A stretch of 64,000 bases of DNA from CBDFLS01 sp965249185 (GTDB lineage Bacteria > Chloroflexota > Dehalococcoidia > Lucifugimonadales > Australimonadaceae). Below are positions 24,441 through 31,774 of this stretch, one piece after another. The notes beneath the pieces are model-generated. The model saw nothing but the letters and a program-made list of their open reading frames with translations, was not told the DNA's origin and searched no databases. Positions within the stretch are counted from its first letter, which is position 1; the number at the start of each line of letters is the position of its first letter. A program made the translations under genes and the position numbers. The DNA lies in the NCBI GenBank assembly GCA_965249185.1, contig CBDFLS010000002.1, positions 992,001 to 1,056,000 of the forward strand, given 5' to 3'.

Positions 24441-25253
24441 CTAGCCCTCTCTCCACCATCGGTGGAAGTGGTTCAAGGGTCCGTGCCCGGAGCCCACGGG
24501 GAACGCGCTGGCGATGGACCGGGACACGTAGTCCTTCGCCTGCTCCACCGCCTGGGCAACGGGCAGGCCGTGGGCCAATCCGGCGGCGATGGCCGAGGCG
24601 AAGGTGCATCCGGTGCCGTGGGTGCTGGTGGTGGGAATCCTCGGCGCCGACAGCTCCGTAAAGCTGGCCCCGTCGTAGAGGACGTCGGTGGCCTCCACGC
24701 CGAAGTGGCCGCCCTTCACCACCACGTACCGTGGGCCCATCGCCTTGATGGCTGCGGCCGCGGCCCGCGCCTGCCGCACGTTGGTCACGGGCTGGCCGGT
24801 CAGGACCTCGGCTTCCCCCGCGTTGGGCGTCACTACCAGGGCCAGGGGCAAGAGGAGCCGGCGCAGCGCGTCCACGGCGTCCTCGCGCAGGAGCCGGTCG
24901 CCTCCCTTGGCCACCATCACCGGGTCCACCACCACCTTCTCCAGCCCGTGCTCCTGGAGTCGACGCGCCACCGCCTGGATGATGGCCGAGCTGGAGAGCA
25001 TCCCGGTCTTCACCGCGTCCACGCCCAGGTCAGAGACCACAGCGTCTATCTGAGCGGCCACCAGCCCGGGACTCACCTCCTCGATGCCGGTGACGCCCCG
25101 GGTGTTTTGGGCGGTGACCGCGGTGATGGCCGATGCGCCGTATACGCCCAGCGCGGCGAAGGTCTTGAGGTCGGCCTGAATGCCGGCGCCCGCTCCGGAG
25201 TCCGAGCCGGCGATGGTGAGCGCTACCGGCACGCGCCTCGTCTCACTCTTCAT
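24441..25253 (-). CDS. thiD: Hydroxymethylpyrimidine/phosphomethylpyrimidine kinase
   Basis: A 270-residue ribokinase-fold enzyme. Signatures are TIAGSDSGAGAGIQADLKTFAALG near the N-terminus, DPVMVAKGGDRLL, TPNAGEAEVLTG, VVKGGHF and THGTGCTFASAIAAGLA (anion hole and catalytic Asp region reads TSTHGTGC). It phosphorylates HMP and HMP-P for thiamine synthesis. It lies 4 nt after the symporter stop and shares its TPP-riboswitch leader, so its expression should fall when thiamine pyrophosphate is plentiful. ATG 25253 has GGAGG about 10 nt upstream. Confidence 0.94.
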   Translation of the reverse strand: MKSETRRVPVALTIAGSDSGAGAGIQADLKTFAALGVYGASAITAVTAQNTRGVTGIEEVSPGLVAAQIDAVVSDLGVDAVKTGMLSSSAIIQAVARRLQEHGLEKVVVDPVMVAKGGDRLLREDAVDALRRLLLPLALVVTPNAGEAEVLTGQPVTNVRQARAAAAAIKAMGPRYVVVKGGHFGVEATDVLYDGASFTELSAPRIPTTSTHGTGCTFASAIAAGLAHGLPVAQAVEQAKDYVSRSIASAFPVGSGHGPLNHFHRWWREG

Positions 25254-25257
25254 CGCT

Positions 25258-26757
25258 TCAGTCCTCCAGCAGGCGCACGCGCGTGTGCAGCTCCGCGAAA
25301 TCGTAGGGCCGCGCGCCCGGCCTGCGGTGCTCCAGGAGCGCCAGAAGGCCGGCGGCCACCGAAGAGACGGCCACCGCCGATAGGAAGCTGGCGAGCAGGT
25401 TGCCGGACCGCAGAATGGACCACCAATCGCCCACGTATGGAATGGACCACCAGCCCGCCAGGTCCGGGTCCGGGAAGAAAAGGGCGCCCACCCCAATGCC
25501 CAGGAGCGCGCTGACGAGCGCCATCATTCCCGTGAATCGCCGTACGTACAGCCCCAGGAAAACCGGCACCGCCGCGCCCGCGCACACGAGGTCGGCGATA
25601 AGGAAGAGGTAGAGCACGCTGTACCCCTGGGCGGCGATGGCCATGGCGGGTACCGCCAGCGCCGCGGTTATGCCTCGCGAGGAACGCAGGAGACGCTTCG
25701 CTTCCCAGCCCGGACGAAGCTGAGGGAGGCCGCTGGTGAAGGTGTTGGCGATGCCGATCAGCAGCGTGTCCATGCTGCTCATCACCAGGGCCAGCGCCAG
25801 GAGCATCAGGGTGACCACGGCCCACCCGGGCAGCACCTCCAGGGCCAGGGAGAATAGCGCCACGGAGGCCGGCTCCGCAACGCCACGGCCCACGGCCCAC
25901 AGGCCAACGAGGCCGGCGCCGATCACCATCGGTATCACCAGCGCTCCCGCCCACAAGAATCCGGCGCGGAGCTCCCGTTCCGTCTTGCAAGCGTAGAGCC
26001 GCTGCCATAAGCCTTCGTGGAAGAGATTGGCGGCGAGAATAGCGATAAAGAGGGTGATGCCGAATTCGATCCCCGGTCGATGGCCCATCGAGAGCAGCGC
26101 GGGCGCCGTCTCCCGGACCGAGTCGAAGGCGTCACCCCACCCGCCTAGCTGGACCAGTATCACCGCCAGCACCACCACCAGAAGGGGCGCCAGGAGGAAG
26201 AACTGAATCTTGTCGGTGAAGATGGAGGTCCGCAGGCCTCCGTACACCGTGTACCCAAGGGTGGCCAAGCCCGCCAGCACTACGGTCAGCCCCAGAGGAG
26301 CGCCGGAGACCAATCGCACCGCCAGGGCAATGCCCGTCATCTCGGCGGTGAGGAAGGTGAACATGTAGAAGACGATGATGGCCAGGGTCAGGCCGTACAT
26401 GGCGCGGCCGTACCGGTGCCGGGCGTACTCGGTGAGGGAGTGGCCATGGGGCATAAGCCGTCGCATCCGAGGGCCCAGCACCAAGAAAGCCAGAATGGGC
26501 GCGGCTTGGCCCAAGCCGTAGCCCACCAGGGCTACCAGGCCTGCCCACGTGGCGGCCTCCGCCGGGCTGAAGAGGACCCACGCCCCGAGGATCGACGCCA
26601 CCAGGGTGGCCGTGGTGGTGACGCCGCTGGTCGTATGGCGGGCGGTCAGGTACTGCTCCAGCGTGATGGTGCGCCGCCAGGCGTATGCCGCGCCGACCAC
26701 GGCGAACGCCACCATGGTGAGCACGGCCACGAGGAAGGCCCAATCGCCTACCGACAT
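25258..26757 (-). CDS. Sodium:solute symporter, probable thiamine or HMP uptake
   Basis: A 499-residue SSS-family transporter with about 13 hydrophobic segments (the first at residues 5-25, LAFLVAVLTMVAFAVVGAAYA-like). Family features are LTARHTTSGVTTTATLVASILGAW and GLQVAYG-like helix 2, TVYGGLRTSIFTDKIQFFLL and the MSSMDTLLIGIANTFTSGL stretch. The gene lies behind a TPP riboswitch and directly in front of thiD, so it most likely imports thiamine or the HMP precursor with sodium. That specificity is inferred from context only. Confidence 0.85.
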   Translation of the reverse strand: MSVGDWAFLVAVLTMVAFAVVGAAYAWRRTITLEQYLTARHTTSGVTTTATLVASILGAWVLFSPAEAATWAGLVALVGYGLGQAAPILAFLVLGPRMRRLMPHGHSLTEYARHRYGRAMYGLTLAIIVFYMFTFLTAEMTGIALAVRLVSGAPLGLTVVLAGLATLGYTVYGGLRTSIFTDKIQFFLLAPLLVVVLAVILVQLGGWGDAFDSVRETAPALLSMGHRPGIEFGITLFIAILAANLFHEGLWQRLYACKTERELRAGFLWAGALVIPMVIGAGLVGLWAVGRGVAEPASVALFSLALEVLPGWAVVTLMLLALALVMSSMDTLLIGIANTFTSGLPQLRPGWEAKRLLRSSRGITAALAVPAMAIAAQGYSVLYLFLIADLVCAGAAVPVFLGLYVRRFTGMMALVSALLGIGVGALFFPDPDLAGWWSIPYVGDWWSILRSGNLLASFLSAVAVSSVAAGLLALLEHRRPGARPYDFAELHTRVRLLED

Positions 26758-26777
26758 TCCGGCCCTCGCGGATAAGC

Positions 26778-26811
26778 AAAAAGGGCCGCTTCCCGGCTGG
26801 GTGAGCGGCCC
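26778..26811 (-). terminator. Intrinsic terminator of the TPP riboswitch expression platform
   Basis: On the minus strand GGGCCGCT ... AGCGGCCC is followed by TTTTT, lying between the TPP aptamer and the symporter ATG (21 nt before it). This position fits ligand-controlled transcription termination. Confidence 0.8.
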
Positions 26812-26833
26812 ATCGACTTATGATGAGGCATTG

Positions 26834-26934
26834 TGTTCTCTCCCTCCGCTGGCATTACCCAGATCAGGTCCGTGGGGTCGGCGGCATTGTCGGGCCACCC
26901 TCTCAGCCGGGCTCTCCCAGCTCCCCCGAAGCGC
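26834..26934 (-). promoter_or_regulatory. TPP (THI element) riboswitch aptamer
   Basis: The minus strand shows the conserved cores of the thiamine pyrophosphate aptamer in order: GGGGGAGCTGGGAGA..., GGCTGAGAGGG (the CUGAGA pyrimidine-binding motif), then ACCTGATCTGGGTAATGCC and AGCGGAGGGA. Both are near-perfect to consensus. Sits upstream of the symporter and thiD, with a terminator hairpin after it and a strong promoter before it. TPP binding should favour termination. Confidence 0.96.
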
Positions 26935-26953
26935 TATTCAGTTGGCAGGCGAT

Positions 26954-26983
26954 ATTATAGGACGGCTCCGCGAGGAGCGTCAA
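26954..26983 (-). promoter_or_regulatory. Sigma70-type promoter for the TPP-riboswitch operon
   Basis: Minus strand TTGACG (26978-26983), 18-nt spacer, perfect TATAAT (26954-26959). Transcription would start about 12-15 nt before the aptamer. Position and quality make this the likely promoter of the symporter-thiD operon. Confidence 0.8.
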
Positions 26984-27258
26984 CGTGGCGTCTCACCGGC
27001 ATGGCGTCGTGTTGCGTGGGCCTTGATGAACGCCATGTTGGTGTAAAATAGCAGCGTAGGACTATGGACAGAACGGGATTTATGCTATCATGCGTCGTCG
27101 CGGCCACCGCCCTTGGTGAGTATACGGGCCGCGATAGGGGAAACCGTTTAGCCTCGCCCGGCGTAGTCTAAAGGGGGACGGTCACCTCTCTATATCTCTG
27201 TTTTCGGCCCTGCCGGGCTTGGATACCATTCGCTCGGGCAGTGATTTTAGGAGGGCAG

Positions 27259-28368
27259 ATGTTTAACCGGCGCATGTTCCGAACCAGTGTTGTCGTCGCC
27301 TTACTGGTGGTCCTGATGACCACCTTCGGCACGGCGAGCGCGGAGACGGTCCTCGGGGGGTCCGTCACCTTCCGTGATTCCAACGCGCTGAGCGACAGTC
27401 TGGTGATCTCGCTCAGCGGCGTCCCCGCACCGGTGGCGGGCACTGCATATGAGGGATGGCTCATCGGGGCCAACGGGAAAGTGAGCACCGGTGTGCTCAC
27501 CGTCACTGATGCCGGCGCCATCAACAGCACCTACGTGTCCCCCACTGGCGCGAACCTGGTGGCCGCATACTACTCCTTCGCAATCTCCGAGGAGCCGGTC
27601 CCTGATTCCGACCCGGACACTCCGGGCACGGTCCTCTACTCGGACACGATCCCCTCGGGCGCTTTCCTGCACATGGGGCACCTGCTGTCGAGCTGGCCGG
27701 CCAACCCCAGCAGTAAGGGCCTCGTCGTGGGCCTGCGGGAGCAGGTGGACGTCGCACGCACCCACGCGGTCTTGGCCGACAATTCCACCACCCTGGCCAG
27801 CGTCCAGTCGCACGCCCATCACGTGATCAACATCATTGAGGGCTCTGGCGGCGCCAACTATGTCGCGGCCTTCGGCGACCCCGGCGACGGCAACGGCGTG
27901 CTGAACTACGCCGCCGACGCTATTGTCCACGCTACCCTTGCCAAGAACGCGGCGCCCGACGACGCCACGGTGACCGCCAACGCCGACGGCGTTATCGCCA
28001 CCGCCAACAATGTCATCACCTGGGCCACCACGGCGCGGGACAACGCGCTGTTGGCCACCGTCCAGACCTCGTTGGACATCGTAACGACACTCTCCATTGA
28101 TAACGCCGTGTCCAACCTAACCAGCGCTCTGGAGGGCAGAGACGGGGATGGCGACGGCACCGTCGAGTCCATCGCGAATGAAGGCGGCGCCTGGCAGGCG
28201 TACACGTCCGCCCAGGACATCGGCCTCTTTATGCCAACGATGGGCGCGACGCCGGGCGTCGGCGACTCCCTGGTGCCGGTGGTAGCGCTGAGCATCCTGC
28301 TGGCCGGCCTGGCCTTGGGGGGTACCGGCGGCTTCATACTGCTGCGGCGCTGGACCGTGCGCGCCTAG
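27259..28368 (+). CDS. Secreted, C-terminally membrane-anchored hypothetical protein
   Basis: A 369-residue protein from ATG 27259, behind AGGAGGGC. It has an N-terminal signal peptide (RRMFRTSVVVALLVVLMTT, cleavage likely after ASA), an exported region rich in Ala, Thr, Asp and Asn, and a C-terminal hydrophobic segment (VPVVALSILLAGLALGGTGG) followed by LLRRW, a stop-transfer anchor with the bulk outside. The segment after the signal (YEGWLIGANGKVSTGVLTVTDAG) recalls anti-sigma-K-type beta domains, but I would not assign it. The middle is helical (ATVTANADGVIATANNVI). A terminator follows. Function unknown; likely a surface protein. Confidence 0.8.
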   Translation: MFNRRMFRTSVVVALLVVLMTTFGTASAETVLGGSVTFRDSNALSDSLVISLSGVPAPVAGTAYEGWLIGANGKVSTGVLTVTDAGAINSTYVSPTGANLVAAYYSFAISEEPVPDSDPDTPGTVLYSDTIPSGAFLHMGHLLSSWPANPSSKGLVVGLREQVDVARTHAVLADNSTTLASVQSHAHHVINIIEGSGGANYVAAFGDPGDGNGVLNYAADAIVHATLAKNAAPDDATVTANADGVIATANNVITWATTARDNALLATVQTSLDIVTTLSIDNAVSNLTSALEGRDGDGDGTVESIANEGGAWQAYTSAQDIGLFMPTMGATPGVGDSLVPVVALSILLAGLALGGTGGFILLRRWTVRA

Positions 28369-28394
28369 GCACGAGTTCGGGCAATCGATAACAC

Positions 28395-28433
28395 AAAGAG
28401 GCCCCGCTCAACCGAGCGGGGCCTCTTCTTTTT
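28395..28433 (+). terminator. Intrinsic terminator after the surface protein gene
   Basis: AGAGGCCCCGCTC/GAGCGGGGCCTCT stem with a 4-nt loop (AACC), then TCTTTTTC. Strong, 27 nt after the stop codon; symmetrical enough to work from the other side too. Confidence 0.9.
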
Positions 28434-28435
28434 CA

Positions 28436-28535
28436 TCCCTCCCTTCGGCTTCGCTCAGGATAAACTTGGCTCAGGGTGAGCGGATTACGTATTCCCGCTC
28501 GTGGTGAGGCACTCGAACCACGAGCAAGGGCTTCC
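28436..28535. repeat. Dispersed palindromic intergenic repeats
   Basis: Two degenerate copies of the CTTCG.CTTCGCTCAGGGTGAGCGG-type repeat (28440-28490), then an imperfect palindrome built on GCTCGTGGT / ACCACGAGC (28498-28526). The same family appears near 519-585 and 49136-49190. Confidence 0.6.
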
Positions 28536-28572
28536 CCGCACCGGGAACAGGCTTACGATTCCGCCCGCAGCC

Positions 28573-29961
28573 TCACCGCAGCATCAGGTGCTTGAAGAGG
28601 GTGGGGTGGATGTCCCGGGCCTTCTCAAGCGCTTCGGCGATCACTTGCACCAGCGAGAAGTGGGCGGTGGGCTGCGTCCGCACCTTGAAGAGGTGGTAGC
28701 ACTCACGAAGGTTCATGGTGGCCATCACCCGCCGCCGGTGGGCGTGGGTCACCATGTACTGGGCTATCACCGGCAGCTCCTGGGCCACCGCCTGAAAGCC
28801 CTCCTCGGCCACGCGCATGGCCTCCTGGAAGCGCTCGTGCAGCCCGGCTTCCTCGATAAGCGGGGGCGTCAAATAGCCCAGGGCGGTGGTCGCCGGCTGA
28901 GGTATGTAGGTCTGCATGCGATGGCGCTTGAACTCCCGGTACGCCCCGTAGTCGAAGACCAGCTCGAAGGTGTAGTAGGCCGTCTCCAGCTCCCGGATGG
29001 GCACATCGTGGGAGCCCAGGTGATGGAGCGCGCCATCGATCAGCCGCTCGCGCTCCTGGGTGGCGAGGCCGCGCACGTGCTCCAGCAGCTCCTGGTAGGG
29101 CCGGTGGCTGGACCGGTAGAGGAAGGCGGTGGCCACCTTCACCTCGGCCTCCGGGTCGTAGTGGACCAGGGCGGCGGACGCCGCCGGCGCCACCGGCGAA
29201 CGGAAGGATGAAGCGGCCTCCCACTGGTGCTGGCGGGTCTGCACCAGGTACTCGTTGCGGTCGGCGTACTTGATGAGCGTGGGCGTCACTCGGAGCCCCT
29301 CCTGCTTGAGCAGCTCGCCCAGGGCCCGCTCCTCGGCTAGTTCCGCGGAGAGCAGCTTGCGGATGGCGTGCTCCATGCTCCGGGCGTTGAGGGTCACGCC
29401 CACGTTGGTCAGCGTGGCGGCCGGCAGCGCGAAGCGGCAGGTGTCGGTGGCCTCCCGGCGCAGGCGCAGGTTGTAGGCGCCGTCCCGCTCCTCCGGGTTC
29501 TGGGGGCGCACCGTTCTAAGGTGGGCGCGCAGGCCGTCCACCATCTCCTGGTAGAGGTCGAAGATGCGCTGGCAAGTCTTGGTGTAGACCTGGTGCAGGG
29601 AGGGGCTCTCTTCGACCTCTTGGGGCACGTTGTAGTAGTCGGTGGGGAACACCTGATATCGGCTGGACTTCTCCGTGTAGGAGGCCAGCCGGTTGTCCTC
29701 CAGCGTATCGCAGGCCAGGCGGGAGAGGTTCTCCACGGCCATATGGATGATGGCGTGCTCCGCCACCGAGGCGTGGCCGTAGTTGAGCACCCAGCGCTCG
29801 TGGAAGTCCGCCGCCTTCTCCTCCGTCACCAGCTTTCGGATCTCGTCGAAGGGCTCCGGCCGCCGCGAGGTCATCGCGAAGATGACGGCGATCTGCTCCT
29901 CCGTGAGCTCCTGGGGGTCCATGGGGTAGACCCGTAGGGGGTAGCCGGTAAGGGTGCTCAT
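28573..29961 (-). CDS. Tandem-domain ThyX-like protein
   Basis: A 462-residue protein about twice the size of a ThyX subunit. The first half contains VLNYGHASVAEHAIIHMAVENLSRLACDTLEDNRLASYTEKSSRYQ, the ThyX core with the terminal S-x-RY of the signature. The second half repeats the fold with YTFELVFDYGAYREFKRHRMQTYIP, which keeps the RHR start, and ends in RECYHLFKVRTQPTAHFSLV like the ThyX R-x(7)-Q substrate loop. ThyX makes dTMP from dUMP using FAD and methylene-tetrahydrofolate. Here the signature is divided between the two halves, so activity as thymidylate synthase is plausible but unproven. Confidence 0.82.
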   Translation of the reverse strand: MSTLTGYPLRVYPMDPQELTEEQIAVIFAMTSRRPEPFDEIRKLVTEEKAADFHERWVLNYGHASVAEHAIIHMAVENLSRLACDTLEDNRLASYTEKSSRYQVFPTDYYNVPQEVEESPSLHQVYTKTCQRIFDLYQEMVDGLRAHLRTVRPQNPEERDGAYNLRLRREATDTCRFALPAATLTNVGVTLNARSMEHAIRKLLSAELAEERALGELLKQEGLRVTPTLIKYADRNEYLVQTRQHQWEAASSFRSPVAPAASAALVHYDPEAEVKVATAFLYRSSHRPYQELLEHVRGLATQERERLIDGALHHLGSHDVPIRELETAYYTFELVFDYGAYREFKRHRMQTYIPQPATTALGYLTPPLIEEAGLHERFQEAMRVAEEGFQAVAQELPVIAQYMVTHAHRRRVMATMNLRECYHLFKVRTQPTAHFSLVQVIAEALEKARDIHPTLFKHLMLR

Positions 29962-29995
29962 AGTGGCCTTGTCAGGCGTTCTCCTGTGGTCCGTG

Positions 29996-31642
29996 CTACC
30001 GGAAGCTATCGATGCCCTCCGGCGTTGCTACCTCGATTAGCTGGATGCGGGCGCTGAAAAGCGACCGCTCCAGCTCCGTCAGGAGCTGCTCCAGGGTCTC
30101 CACCCGCGCCGCCTCCGCGCCGTACACCTCGGCCAGCTTGCAGAAGTCGGGGTTCTGTAAGTCGACCTCGAAGTAGCGCTTCTGGAACCGGCGCTGCTGA
30201 TAGCGCTTCAGAACGCCCCAGGCGTTGTCGTTGAACAGCAGCACCACCGGGGCGAGCCCGTACTGGACCGCCGTGGCCAGCTCCTGGAGATTATATTGGA
30301 AACCGCCGTCTCCGGTGACGCAGACCACCTGGCGGCCGGGCAGCGCCGCCTTGGCCCCCAGGCTGGCGGCGAAGCCGTAGCCGATGCTCACCCAGCCGTG
30401 GGGGCCGTACAGCGTGCGCGGCTCGTAGACGGGGAAGCACCGCGGGGCGCAGTAGGCCGGGAGCGTCGAGTCCGTCACCACCACGGCGTCGCGGTCCAGC
30501 ACCGACCGGATGCCCTCCCACAGCCGCTGCTCGTTGGGGAACGCCTGCTGAACGCTGGCGTAGACCTCGGCCTTCAGCGCCCGCAGCTCCGCGTGGAAGC
30601 CCTCCTCCCGCGCGGTGGGGGAGCCGTCGTCCAGGGCGTCGAGCACCTGGCGCAGCACCGTCTTGGCGTCGCCCACCAGGCCCAGGGCGGCGGGATAGTT
30701 GCGCCCGATCATGGCCGGGTCCACATCGATCTGCACCAGGCCGGGGGGAAGGCGCAGCTCGGCGGACCGGGTGGTCCGGAAGGAGAGGCTGGAGCCCACC
30801 ACCAGCACCGTATCGCAGGAGGCGATGTAGTCGTGGATGGGGTTGTGCCCCCAGATGTGGTTGCCCAGAGCGGTGCCCAGCGCCAGGGGGTGGTCCTCCG
30901 GGAACGCGCCCTTACCGCCGTCGCCCGTGACCACCGGGGCCTGTAGCCGCTCCGCCAGCTCCCGCAGCTCGGGCGAGGCGTCCGCCGTCATCACGCCGCC
31001 TCCTCCCCATAGCAGCGGACGCCTGGCGGTCCGCAGCAGGTGGGCAGCCTGGGCCACGGCGGCCGGGTCCGCCTGGGGCCTCTTCACCACGCGCTTCGGG
31101 ACCACCTCCACGTCCGCCTCCTCCGCCAGCAGGTCGGTGGGCACCTCCACCACGGCGGGCCGCGGGTGGTGCGTGCGCTGGTGCTCCAGGGCGCCCGCGA
31201 TGTGGTCGGGGACCGACTCGACGCTATCCGCCAGCGAACGCCAGTCCGCCACCGAGGCGAACATGGTGAGCTGGTCCTTGGCGTCGTGGGTGAGGCCTTT
31301 GTCCCGGTTGAGCCACTCGCGCTCGATCTCGGTGGTGATCTGGAGCACGGGCACCGAGGAGTGGTACGCCTCGCCCATGGCGCCTACGGAGTCGGCGGCG
31401 CCGGGTCCGCTGCTGGTGAGCAGCACCCCGGGGCGGCCGCTGGCGCGCGCGAAGCCGTCGGCCATGCAGCCCAGGGCGTGCTCGTGCCGGCCGCCGATGA
31501 ACCGCAGGCGGCCCTGCTCAACGGCGGCCCTCAGGGCGTCGAAGATGTGGAGGGTATGGACGGAGATGACGCCGAAGACCGTGTCCACGCCCTGGGCGAT
31601 GAGGGACTCCACCACGGCCTGGCCGCCGGTCATTCTGGCCAT
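29996..31642 (-). CDS. TPP-dependent acetolactate-synthase-like enzyme (copy 1)
   Basis: A 548-residue thiamine-pyrophosphate enzyme with the three usual domains. GGRHEHALGCMADGFARASG carries the catalytic Glu (about residue 51), the middle domain includes RRPLLWGGGGVMTADASPE, and the TPP/Mg motif is CVTGDGGFQYNLQELATAVQYGLAPVVLLFNDNAWG. It resembles acetolactate synthase, benzoylformate decarboxylase or related 2-oxoacid enzymes; no small ALS subunit is adjacent. ATG 31642 was chosen by alignment with the second copy just upstream; earlier in-frame codons have no support. The paralogue at 31775 shares most of its length. Confidence 0.85.
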   Translation of the reverse strand: MARMTGGQAVVESLIAQGVDTVFGVISVHTLHIFDALRAAVEQGRLRFIGGRHEHALGCMADGFARASGRPGVLLTSSGPGAADSVGAMGEAYHSSVPVLQITTEIEREWLNRDKGLTHDAKDQLTMFASVADWRSLADSVESVPDHIAGALEHQRTHHPRPAVVEVPTDLLAEEADVEVVPKRVVKRPQADPAAVAQAAHLLRTARRPLLWGGGGVMTADASPELRELAERLQAPVVTGDGGKGAFPEDHPLALGTALGNHIWGHNPIHDYIASCDTVLVVGSSLSFRTTRSAELRLPPGLVQIDVDPAMIGRNYPAALGLVGDAKTVLRQVLDALDDGSPTAREEGFHAELRALKAEVYASVQQAFPNEQRLWEGIRSVLDRDAVVVTDSTLPAYCAPRCFPVYEPRTLYGPHGWVSIGYGFAASLGAKAALPGRQVVCVTGDGGFQYNLQELATAVQYGLAPVVLLFNDNAWGVLKRYQQRRFQKRYFEVDLQNPDFCKLAEVYGAEAARVETLEQLLTELERSLFSARIQLIEVATPEGIDSFR

Positions 31643-31774
31643 ACGACGGGATACCTCGTGAAGCTGGCCGCCATGAGGCGAAGCTGGCCGCATCATACAC
31701 GCCGTCCCTGGGCCCGCCCAGACCCGCGTGGTCAAAAGAGGTCTCCCCGAGGGGAGGGGAGGCGTCGCCCGCCG

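Noticed and set aside
24364..24609. Longer N-terminus for the HU protein
   Set aside because: The extension overlaps thiD, is Arg/Gly rich, and a TTG start with GGAGGAGG fits the family length.
27020..27110. Promoter for the surface protein at 27259 (TATCAT and TAAAAT boxes)
   Set aside because: Spacing to possible -35 boxes is 15 nt or less and hexamers are weak; not strong enough to report as a feature.
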